Source of the DNA: Thiotrichales bacterium
GTDB taxonomy: Bacteria; Pseudomonadota; Gammaproteobacteria; Thiomicrospirales; Thiomicrospiraceae
Assembly (NCBI GenBank): GCA_014763835.1
Contig: JACXUQ010000016.1
Location: 1-12,018 of the forward strand
Direction of reading: 5' to 3'
DNA length: 12,018 bases
Part shown: one piece after another, positions 1-5,773 of the stretch
Position numbering within the stretch: the stretch's first letter is position 1
Layout of the letters: each line of letters starts with the position of its first letter
Made by a program: the position numbers and the translations under genes
Notes under the pieces: model-generated
What the model was told of the DNA's origin: nothing
Databases searched by the model: none
The model's input: the letters and a program-made list of their open reading frames with translations, nothing else

Positions 1-115
1 GAAAAACTTGCTAATAGCGAGCTATTAGCTGCGTTTTCCGCCTCAACCAGCCAATTTTTTCCTCATTTTTATTTCGCGCCCCACTCGTGCAAAGCTCTCG
101 TATTAAATAAGGCCA
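1..115. other. Left-edge region, no supported gene
   Basis: One forward frame is open from the window edge to a TAA at 121-123, but its translation resembles nothing I recognise. The frame used by the downstream thioesterase has a TAA at 104-106. No hairpin, convincing promoter or missing N-terminus of the thioesterase could be made out in any forward frame. Confidence 0.5.
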
Positions 116-427
116 ATGCATAATGCCAAGCACCGCTTACTGCTTGAAAACGGAATCGATTTTGCCTCCCTGGCGAGACAGGGCATAAATCTGATGGTAT
201 CCAAAATCGAAATCGAAATCGAATACCTGCATTCGATCAAAGCGCACGACCGTTTTTACATTACGGTCGAAGTCAGCGCGCTGAGCAAACTGCGCTATCA
301 GTTTTTGCAACACATCTTTAAAGCAGGTTCGGATACCTTACTGGCTACCGCCAAAACCACCGTCGTCACGGTTGATGCCATGCAAAAACCGCTGCGCCAC
401 TCCCCGCTTGCCAAACTGATCGCCTAA
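116..427 (+). pseudogene. N-terminally truncated hotdog-fold (4HBT) acyl-CoA thioesterase-like protein
   Basis: The 103-residue product resembles the YbgC/FadM-like 4HBT thioesterases, which hydrolyse acyl-CoA or acyl-ACP thioesters in the cytoplasm. Visible parts are the helix after the His-Asn pair (MHNAKHRLLLENGIDF, residues 1-16), the strand ending in EYLHS, the HDRF turn and the C-terminal strand with KPLRHSPL. Family members are usually 130-150 residues. Here about 20-25 residues are missing from the front, including the first strand and the D-x-D-x-x-G-H segment that carries the catalytic Asp. A stop at 104-106 closes this frame upstream, and the only purine-rich stretch before the ATG is 3 nt away, so initiation looks poor. 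The NifX-like gene starts 24 nt downstream. A short but functional variant is possible; I favour a decayed 5' end. Confidence 0.55.
204..224 (+). repeat. Hexanucleotide tandem repeat (AAATCG)3 inside the thioesterase frame
   Basis: Three perfect copies of a 6-nt unit encode consecutive Ile-Glu pairs (KIEIEIEY). Related thioesterases usually have one fewer pair in this strand, so the sequence looks like an in-frame slippage expansion. Confidence 0.6.
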
Positions 428-451
428 CCGGTTCAGCCAAGGACATACAAC

Positions 452-784
452 ATGACAACACTTCTGAAAATCGCCATGACGAGCCCCAATGGACAAACGC
501 TTTCGGGCCACGCCGGCAAATGTCCCGGGTATTTAGTCTTTGAAATCGCAGACGGCCAAATCGTTCGCCAAAACCACATCAAATTAAACCGCGAACAAAC
601 CTTGCGCCACCTCGAAGGCGGTTTATCACACCATCCCGAACACCCGTTGCAGGGCATCAACGCCTTCGTGACCCAAGGCTTGGGTGACGGTTTGATGCAG
701 CGCCTGCTACAGGACAACATCGCCGTCTACCAGACAACAGCAGAAGACCCGATTAGCGCCCTGAAGCAACTGAACCTGATTTGA
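452..784 (+). CDS. NifX/NafY-type dinitrogenase iron-molybdenum cofactor domain protein
   Basis: This 110-residue cytoplasmic protein fits the small Nitro_FeMo-Co family (NifX, NafY, NifB C-terminus and many solitary homologues), whose nif members carry or insert Fe-Mo-cofactor precursors. Visible hallmarks are the N-terminal strand with SGHAGKCPGYLVFEI (residues 18-32, with His20 and Cys24 as candidate ligands), the Gly-rich turn TQGLGDGLMQRL (74-85) and the final strand NIAVYQTTAEDP followed by a short helix. Length is normal for a single-domain member. The start has an AAGGA at 439-443, 8 nt before the ATG. It follows the thioesterase remnant by 24 nt and is probably cotranscribed. No nif gene is in the window, so a nitrogenase role is not supported; solitary members have no settled function. 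Confidence 0.78.
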   Translation: MTTLLKIAMTSPNGQTLSGHAGKCPGYLVFEIADGQIVRQNHIKLNREQTLRHLEGGLSHHPEHPLQGINAFVTQGLGDGLMQRLLQDNIAVYQTTAEDPISALKQLNLI

Positions 785-786
785 AA

Positions 787-831
787 CGGGTAGCCTACCC
801 GGCCTGTTGAGTTTTTTCAGCCGGATTTTTT
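787..831 (+). terminator. Rho-independent terminator after the NifX-like gene
   Basis: A near-perfect 7-bp inverted repeat (CGGGTAG-C-CTACCCG, 787-801) overlaps a second hairpin. In that one CCGGCCTG (799-806) pairs with CAGCCGG (818-824) around a T-rich loop with one bulged C, and it is followed by ATTTTTT. The stem plus T-run read as an intrinsic terminator on the plus strand. The 5' arm contains the CCCGGCCTGTT repeat found elsewhere in the window. Confidence 0.75.
797..811 (+). repeat. ACCCGGCCTGTTGAG element, copy 1
   Basis: A 15-nt block identical to the copy at 3343-3357 and differing in one base only before its CCCGGCCTGTTGAG core from the copy ending at 8423. Here it forms the 5' arm of the terminator after the NifX-like gene. 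Confidence 0.75.
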
Positions 832-838
832 CAGACTT

Positions 839-872
839 TCAACAACACAAAAGCCAGCATTATGCTGGCTTT
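839..872 (-). terminator. Terminator of katG
   Basis: A 9-bp perfect stem AAAGCCAGC/GCTGGCTTT (850-858 with 864-872) and a 5-nt loop lie 25 nt beyond the katG stop. On the minus strand it is followed by TTGTGTTGTT, a T-rich tail. With the plus-strand terminator at 787-831 it insulates the convergent units. Nearly the same hairpin occurs at 4249-4281. Confidence 0.75.
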
Positions 873-896
873 GTAAGGCTTACAAGTGGCTATGAA

Positions 897-3074
897 TCAA
901 GCCAGATCAAATCGATCGGCATTCATCACCTTCACCCACGCGTTTGCGAAGTCCTTCACGAACTTCTCCTGATTGTCATCTTGTGCATACACTTCCGCGT
1001 AGGCGCGCAGCACCGAATTGGAACCGAATACCAAATCGACACGTGTGGCCGTCCATTTCACCGCCCCCGTTTTACGGTCGCGGATTTCGTAAAGGTTTTC
1101 GCCCACGGGATGCCAGGTATTGGCCATGTCGGTCAGATTCACAAAGAAATCGTTGCTCAACACGCCGACACGCTCGGTAAACACACCGTGTTCAGTGCCG
1201 CCGTGATTGGTCCCCAGCACACGCATTCCGCCAACCAGTGCGGTCATTTCCGGTGCGGTCAACCCCATCAGTTGAGCGCGGTCCAACATCATCTCTTCCG
1301 GTGAAACCACATAATCCGCTTTCAACCAATTGCGGAACGCATCGTGCAACGGCTCCAGGTATTCAAACGATTCAACATCCGTCATCTCCTGAGTGGCATC
1401 GCCGCGTCCCGCAGCAAACGGCACAGTCATGTTTACGCCGGCTTCATTGGCGGCCTTTTCAACCGCGGCCGTACCGCCGAGTACGATTAAATCCGCCATG
1501 CTCACGGGTTTGTGCAGATCGGCCCGAATGCCGTCCAAGACTCCCAACACTTTTTGCAGGCGCGCTGGCTCGTTACCCGGCCAATCTTTCTGCGGTGCCA
1601 GACGGATGCGGGCGCCGTTGGCGCCGCCGCGCATATCCGACCCCCGATAGGTTCGCGCACTGTCCCAGGCAGTTGCCACCAATTCGGCTATCGTTAATCC
1701 GCTTGTCAGTATTTTGGTTTTTAAATCGATAATTTCCGCATCGCTCAGCGTGTAATCGACCTTAGGCACGGGATCTTGCCAAATCAGGTCCTCAGCGGGA
1801 ACATCGTCCCCCAGGTAGCGCGACTTCGGCCCCAGATCGCGGTGCGTCAGTTTGAACCAGGCACGCGCAAACACTTCGGAGAAATAATCCGGATTTTCGT
1901 AAAACTTTTTGGAAATTTCCCGGTAAATCGGATCTTTGATCATCGCCATATCGGCGTCGGTCATAATGGGGTTATAGCGTTTGCTCGGGTCTTCCACATC
2001 CACCGGTTTGTCTGCTTCTTTGATATTAATGGGTTCCCATTGCCAGGCACCCGCAGGGGATTTCTTCAGCTCCCAATCGTAGTTGAACAGCAGATAGAAG
2101 TAGCCGTTATCCCATTGGGTCGGATGCGTGGTCCAGGCGCCTTCAATACCGCTGGAAACCGTGTTGCGGCCAATGCCCCGCGAAGTATGATTGTTCCACC
2201 CCAAGCCCTGCTCCTCCAGACCGGCTGCCTCCGGATCCAGCCCCAAATTGGCAGGATCGCCGTTACCGTGACACTTACCGACGGTATGGCCACCGGCCGT
2301 CAAGGCGACGGTCTCCTCGTCATTCATCGCCATGCGCTTGAAGGTCACGCGCACATCCTGCGCGGTTTTCAACGGATCGGGCTTGCCATCCACCCCTTCC
2401 GGATTCACATAGATCAGCCCCATCATGACCGCCGCCAGCGGGTTTTCCAGGTCGCGCTCACCTGAGTAACGGCTGCCTTTACTGCCCGAGGGAGCCAGCC
2501 ACTCTTTCTCCGACCCCCAATAGATGTCTTTTTCGGGGTGCCAGATATCCACACGCCCGCCGCCGAAACCAAAGGTTTTCAAACCCATCGACTCATAGGC
2601 CATATTGCCGGCCAAAATCATCAAATCCGCCCAGGAAATCTTGTTGCCGTATTTCTTTTTAATCGGCCATAGCAGGCGGCGTGCTTTATCGAGGTTAACG
2701 TTATCCGGCCAACTGTTCAGCGGCGCAAAACGCTGGTTACCCGTACCGGCCCCGCCGCGCCCGTCGGCAACACGGTAAGAACCGGCCGAGTGCCATGCCA
2801 TGCGGATCATCAAGCCGCCGTAATGCCCCCAATCAGCCGGCCACCACGCCTGACTGTCGGTCATCAACGCTTTCAAATCGTTTTTAAGTGCTTCCAAATC
2901 CAGTTTTTTGAACTCTTGCGCATAGTCAAAGTCCTCGCCCATAGGGTTGGTTTTGGTATCGTGCTGATGCAGAATATCTAGATTAAGTGCGTTTGGCCAC
3001 CAATCCATCACTGACGATTGCGCTTCCGTATTCGCCCCGTGCATGACCGGGCATTTGCCTGCTGACTGTGTCAT
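897..3074 (-). CDS. katG: Catalase-peroxidase KatG
   Basis: A bifunctional heme enzyme that dismutates H2O2 and oxidises peroxidatic donors. The 725-residue length matches E. coli KatG (726). Distal active-site residues are Arg91, Trp94 and His95 in IRMAWHSAG. The Met-Tyr-Trp adduct partners are Trp94, Tyr222 (GLIYVNPEG) and Met248 (KRMAMNDEE). The proximal heme ligand is His263 in GGHTVGKCHG. A second, degenerate peroxidase domain fills the C-terminal half, as in the family. I chose the ATG at 3074 because a GAGGAG lies 7-8 nt before it and MTQSAGKCPVMHG is a typical KatG N-terminus; the reading frame could extend to an ATG at 3110, but that lies near the predicted transcription start. Monocistronic, with its own terminator. 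Probably peroxide-induced through OxyR (see promoter). No lesion seen. Confidence 0.97.
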   Translation of the reverse strand: MTQSAGKCPVMHGANTEAQSSVMDWWPNALNLDILHQHDTKTNPMGEDFDYAQEFKKLDLEALKNDLKALMTDSQAWWPADWGHYGGLMIRMAWHSAGSYRVADGRGGAGTGNQRFAPLNSWPDNVNLDKARRLLWPIKKKYGNKISWADLMILAGNMAYESMGLKTFGFGGGRVDIWHPEKDIYWGSEKEWLAPSGSKGSRYSGERDLENPLAAVMMGLIYVNPEGVDGKPDPLKTAQDVRVTFKRMAMNDEETVALTAGGHTVGKCHGNGDPANLGLDPEAAGLEEQGLGWNNHTSRGIGRNTVSSGIEGAWTTHPTQWDNGYFYLLFNYDWELKKSPAGAWQWEPINIKEADKPVDVEDPSKRYNPIMTDADMAMIKDPIYREISKKFYENPDYFSEVFARAWFKLTHRDLGPKSRYLGDDVPAEDLIWQDPVPKVDYTLSDAEIIDLKTKILTSGLTIAELVATAWDSARTYRGSDMRGGANGARIRLAPQKDWPGNEPARLQKVLGVLDGIRADLHKPVSMADLIVLGGTAAVEKAANEAGVNMTVPFAAGRGDATQEMTDVESFEYLEPLHDAFRNWLKADYVVSPEEMMLDRAQLMGLTAPEMTALVGGMRVLGTNHGGTEHGVFTERVGVLSNDFFVNLTDMANTWHPVGENLYEIRDRKTGAVKWTATRVDLVFGSNSVLRAYAEVYAQDDNQEKFVKDFANAWVKVMNADRFDLA

Positions 3075-3096
3075 ATCGTATCTCCTCGGATGACTT

Positions 3097-3120
3097 CTAA
3101 AGGCCTCCATAAGCCTTTAG
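3097..3120. repeat. 8-bp inverted repeat in the katG leader
   Basis: CTAAAGGC (3097-3104 read on the plus strand) is the exact inverse of GCCTTTAG (3113-3120), with an 8-nt spacer. It spans the start point expected from the predicted -10 box and ends about 10 nt before the ribosome binding site, so it could be an operator or a partial leader hairpin. Confidence 0.6.
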
Positions 3121-3123
3121 CTA

Positions 3124-3153
3124 GGTATAAATCCTTAGAGTCTGTTTTACCAA
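3124..3153 (-). promoter_or_regulatory. Candidate sigma70 promoter of katG
   Basis: Read on the minus strand, TTGGTA (3148-3153) and TATACC (3124-3129) are spaced by 18 nt, each matching consensus at four of six positions. A weak core promoter of this kind is expected for an activator-dependent gene. The predicted start would be near 3117. Confidence 0.4.
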
Positions 3154-3189
3154 TAAATTAAATTGAAGCTATTGATAGTTTTTAACAAT
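3153..3189. promoter_or_regulatory. Candidate OxyR binding site upstream of katG
   Basis: The OxyR element is two ATAGnTnnnAnCTAT units separated by 7 nt. Reading the plus strand, the unit at 3175-3189 (ATAGTTTTTAACAAT) matches 9 of the 10 fixed positions and the unit at 3153-3167 matches about 6 of 10, with the correct 7-nt spacing. The element abuts the predicted -35 box, where OxyR sits at activated promoters. CTATTG/CAATAG arms at 3169-3174 and 3186-3191 add further symmetry. The region is AT-rich, so chance matches are possible. Confidence 0.42.
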
Positions 3190-3209
3190 AGATATGACCC
3201 GTCTTGAAG

Positions 3210-3360
3210 TCATCCCCTTTGTTTGGCGGGGTAGCCGACCGCTGATGCCTCCTCTTTATACGCAGGTCGTGTGCCAGCCACATCTTCAATTTTTTTGATA
3301 AAGACATCAGTGAATTTAGTTAATTCAGCATCCCACCTTAAGACCCGGCCTGTTGAGTTT
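3210..3360 (-). other. Open segment downstream of the DUF4395 gene, possible gene remnant
   Basis: From the DUF4395 stop to a TGA at 3210-3212 one minus-strand frame stays open and reads like protein (for example WDAELTKFTDVFIKKIEDV). It has no usable start of its own; the only ATG in frame lies inside the DUF4395 gene in a different frame. I do not recognise a family. It may be a remnant or chance. Confidence 0.25.
3343..3357 (+). repeat. ACCCGGCCTGTTGAG element, copy 2
   Basis: Identical 15-nt block ending 3 nt before the DUF4395 stop codon position. It is followed by a T-run as in copy 1, but the pairing 3' arm is lost where the coding sequence begins. Confidence 0.75.
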
Positions 3361-4113
3361 TTATTCGAGACTTTTTTGCAAGCCCGCTTCCAGGGCTTTA
3401 CGCTCCTCCATCCAGCGTTTCTGGTCAAAGTCGACATTCATGCAGTCGTAGCAATGCTCTTTGAAAACCCCAATCTTGGCGAGCAGCCAATGCAGTTTGC
3501 AACCCAAGCAAAACCCGAATACGGCTTCCATCCACATCAGCAAAAAACACACACCCACCAGCAAAGGGATAAAATCGGGCATCCAGTTGGCATCGGTGGG
3601 CAACAGCTCGCTGGCAAACAGACCATTAATAAAGCGAGCTGCCGTGTCGGGGTTAAAAAACAGCAAGCAAGAGACAATCAGCGTAGCGCCGATTGACCAG
3701 GCAAAACGTTTGGGTTTTAAGGGTTCCCATTTAGGCCGGATATGACGTGTCAGCAAAGTCGCCAGGTGGATGGTGGGCGACAAATAGGCGGTTTTGGTAA
3801 ACATGCCGGCCAACATCTCAAACAGGCCGTAGAGCAGCACGAGACTGGGAATGGTGTAATCAAAGGCCGTGCGGTAAGCCTGCACATTGAAAATCGTGCG
3901 CAACTCATCGGTCATATCAAATGTCTCTTCCGCAAAGGTATTGGGCACAACCGTCCAGGTTGGCGCCAACACCGTCGTAAAGAGCACTATCACCATATAA
4001 ATCGGCAAAATCAACATCAGGCCGGCACGCATCTGCACCGCATACCTGTTAATAAACACCACCTCTTCGGATTGATCTCTAAACCATAAATGCTTGAAAT
4101 GATAACGCCACAT
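3361..4113 (-). CDS. DUF4395 family membrane protein with two CxxC motifs
   Basis: A 250-residue inner-membrane protein. The family signature FGFCLGCKLHWLL (residues 199-211, Cys202 and Cys205) identifies DUF4395, as does the early VVFINRYAVQMRAGLMLIL segment. Four hydrophobic segments lie near residues 31-50, 88-104, 138-153 and 181-198. A charged tail follows with a second motif, HCYDCMN (Cys221, Cys224), and an amphipathic C-terminus. It is longer than I would expect for a minimal DUF4395 protein because of a loop at about 51-85 and this tail. The function of the family is unknown; the cysteine pairs suggest metal binding or thiol chemistry, which is inference. The start has an AGAGG 8 nt before the ATG. 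It is separated from katG by 286 nt, so a shared transcript is uncertain. Confidence 0.82.
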   Translation of the reverse strand: MWRYHFKHLWFRDQSEEVVFINRYAVQMRAGLMLILPIYMVIVLFTTVLAPTWTVVPNTFAEETFDMTDELRTIFNVQAYRTAFDYTIPSLVLLYGLFEMLAGMFTKTAYLSPTIHLATLLTRHIRPKWEPLKPKRFAWSIGATLIVSCLLFFNPDTAARFINGLFASELLPTDANWMPDFIPLLVGVCFLLMWMEAVFGFCLGCKLHWLLAKIGVFKEHCYDCMNVDFDQKRWMEERKALEAGLQKSLE

Positions 4114-4135
4114 TGCTCTTACCTCTGCTCATTTA

Positions 4136-4183
4136 ATAGGTGTCATGTGCCTATAGCATAAGAAGTGTAGCAATCATTATCAA
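4136..4183 (-). promoter_or_regulatory. Candidate promoter of the DUF4395 gene, with overlapping dyads
   Basis: On the minus strand, TTGATA (4178-4183, five of six to consensus) and TATGCT (4155-4160, four of six) are 17 nt apart. The -35 lies in TGATAATGATTGCTA, which matches the Fur 7-1-7 model at 11 of 14 positions. A 5-bp inverted repeat, ATAGG-N9-CCTAT (4136-4154), covers the expected start point. Promoter support is moderate; regulator assignment is weak. Confidence 0.4.
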
Positions 4184-4248
4184 TTGGTATATACCCTAAA
4201 AATACTTAGGTCGGATAAAGGGATATTATCAAACGCTTATAACAGCTT

Positions 4249-4281
4249 CTAAAAACACAAAAGCCAGCAATAAGCTGGCTT
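4249..4281 (-). terminator. Terminator downstream of the OFA transporter gene
   Basis: AAGCCAGC (4261-4268) pairs with GCTGGCTT (4274-4281) around a 5-nt loop. On the minus strand the stem is followed by TTGTGTTTTT. It lies about 57 nt beyond the transporter stop, after another hairpin at 4286-4306. It shares a 16-nt identical block with the katG terminator. Confidence 0.75.
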
Positions 4282-4285
4282 AGGC

Positions 4286-4306
4286 AAGACCGTTTTTGAC
4301 GGTCTT
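4286..4306. repeat. 8-bp stem-loop between the transporter stop and its terminator
   Basis: AAGACCGT (4286-4293) and ACGGTCTT (4299-4306) form a perfect 8-bp stem with a 5-nt loop. On the minus strand no T-run follows directly, so it may stabilise the 3' end rather than terminate. Confidence 0.6.
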
Positions 4307-4313
4307 AAAAGTG

Positions 4314-4325
4314 AACAGGCCGGGT
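4314..4325 (-). repeat. CCCGGCCTGTT element, minus-strand copy
   Basis: The minus strand reads ACCCGGCCTGTT here, 13 nt after the transporter stop codon. It is one of five copies in the window (others at 797-811, 3343-3357 and both arms of 8389-8420). Confidence 0.7.
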
Positions 4326-4337
4326 GCCTCCGGGCTT

Positions 4338-5582
4338 TTAGGAAACAAGCCCCTGCTTTTTCTGAATCGATTTGATGTTAATCAACATGGCAATGGAGAT
4401 TACCAACGCCACCACAAAGAAACCTGAAAACACATACAGCGTTTCCGCATAAGAACCGGTTGCATCTTTGACCATCGAAATAATCAACGGCCCCACCAGA
4501 CCGGCCGCCGCCCAGGCGGTAAGCACATAGCCATGAATGGCGCCCAGCTCCTTGGTACCGAAAATATCGCCGATATAGGCCGGCAAAGAGGCGAAGCCGC
4601 CGCCATAACAGGACATAATGAAATACAGAATCACTTGGAAAATAATGATTTCGGTAATCGACGGCAACGCATAAAACGCCACGGCCTGGGTCGCAAAGAA
4701 AATGATGTAAACGACCGGTCTGGTCAAATAATCCGACAGCGATGCCCAGAAAATACGGCCTGCGCCATTAAAGATTCCCATTAAACCCACCGCAGCTGCA
4801 GCAACCAGTGCCGACACCCCAAGCACCTCCTGTAACAATGGCGATGCCACGCCGATAATGGCGATCCCGCAGGTCACGTTAATGAATAGCATTAACCATA
4901 GGCCGTAGAATCGAGGGGTTTTCACCGCTTCATGCACACCCAACATCGCCAGGTCCTGCTTGATGGTCTTGTGACCGGCTTCCACCTTTTTCTTGAAACC
5001 TTCAGGCAAGTAACCCTCTTCCGGTTTTTCCAGATAGAGCGCCGATGCAAACATAATGACAAAATAGGTCGCACCCAAAATGATAAAGGTTGAAGCGACA
5101 CCCACTTCGGAAATCAAGACTTTGATTGTCGGCCCCCACACGGCGGAAGCAAAACCAAAGCCCATAATCGCCAGACCGGTCGCCATCCCGCGCTTATCCG
5201 GGAACCATTGAACCAATGTAGATACCGGTGCGATATAGCCGATCCCCAGACCACAGCCACCCAATACGCCATAGAAAAAATAGAGCAGCATTTTGGATTC
5301 CATCAGGACCGCAAGACCTGACCCGATAGCGCCCAAACCAAACAGCACGGCGGCAATAATAGCGGAGGCTTTGGGGCCGTTGCGCTCGACAAACTTGCCC
5401 ATTAACGCGGCGGACAAACCCAAAAAGAAAATCGCGATACTGAATGCAATCGTTACATCCGTTAAGGTCCAATTCATCTCGGCCTTGATCGGATTAACGT
5501 AGACACTCCACGCATAGACCGAACCGATACAGATATGTACCCCCACAGCCGCCAAGGCCATAAGCCATCTATTTTTTCCCAT
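4338..5582 (-). CDS. OFA-family MFS transporter (oxalate/formate antiporter-like)
   Basis: A 414-residue inner-membrane carrier of the Major Facilitator Superfamily. The profile is 12 hydrophobic segments with a hydrophilic loop at about residues 185-225. Family marks include SVYAWSVYVNPI after TM1, the motif A-like GKFVERNGPKA (62-72), QWFPDKRGMATGLAIMGFG (125-143) and GRIFWASLSD (275-284). OFA carriers exchange or import small carboxylates. In OxlT an Arg in TM8 and a Lys in TM11 bind oxalate. Arg276 fits the first, but the TM11 segment HGYVLTAWAAAGLVGP has no Lys, so oxalate is unlikely and the substrate is unknown. I chose the ATG at 5582 because AGAGGGG lies 6 nt before it and MGKNRWLMAL is the usual N-terminus; the frame is open to 5729, but those residues look like untranslated leader. 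No functionally related neighbour. Confidence 0.9.
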   Translation of the reverse strand: MGKNRWLMALAAVGVHICIGSVYAWSVYVNPIKAEMNWTLTDVTIAFSIAIFFLGLSAALMGKFVERNGPKASAIIAAVLFGLGAIGSGLAVLMESKMLLYFFYGVLGGCGLGIGYIAPVSTLVQWFPDKRGMATGLAIMGFGFASAVWGPTIKVLISEVGVASTFIILGATYFVIMFASALYLEKPEEGYLPEGFKKKVEAGHKTIKQDLAMLGVHEAVKTPRFYGLWLMLFINVTCGIAIIGVASPLLQEVLGVSALVAAAAVGLMGIFNGAGRIFWASLSDYLTRPVVYIIFFATQAVAFYALPSITEIIIFQVILYFIMSCYGGGFASLPAYIGDIFGTKELGAIHGYVLTAWAAAGLVGPLIISMVKDATGSYAETLYVFSGFFVVALVISIAMLINIKSIQKKQGLVS

Positions 5583-5773
5583 TTGAATCCCCTCTAAAAA
5601 CTTCTCGTAAAGCAAACTGAAATTAAACCATAACAATATCGTGGATAAGTCTGCCCATGTATATGAGAAACCGCGATTATTATATTCAATAATTCTTACA
5701 CCCTTATAAAAGGAAATAAAACGCGGCACCCCATCCGTACGAACCGTTTACTCGCCCTGGAAAGCGTCTGTCT
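5583..5773. other. Spacer upstream of the OFA transporter
   Basis: An AT-rich spacer that should hold the transporter promoter. A perfect TATAAT lies on the minus strand at 5679-5684, about 97 nt before the ATG, but no good -35 is spaced correctly from it. No clear terminator for the glucan synthase remnant was seen. Confidence 0.4.

Noticed and set aside
433..1304. Open frames opposite or beside the NifX-like gene and antisense to katG
   Set aside because: They overlap well-conserved genes in other frames, give low-complexity or Arg/His-rich translations, and have no family resemblance.
3075..3110. Twelve-residue N-terminal extension of KatG
   Set aside because: The ATG at 3074 has a well-spaced GAGGAG and a typical KatG N-terminus; the upstream ATG lies in a dyad near the predicted start point.
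5583..5729. 49-residue N-terminal extension of the OFA transporter
   Set aside because: The extension is untypical for the family, and AGAGGGG lies 6 nt before the ATG at 5582.
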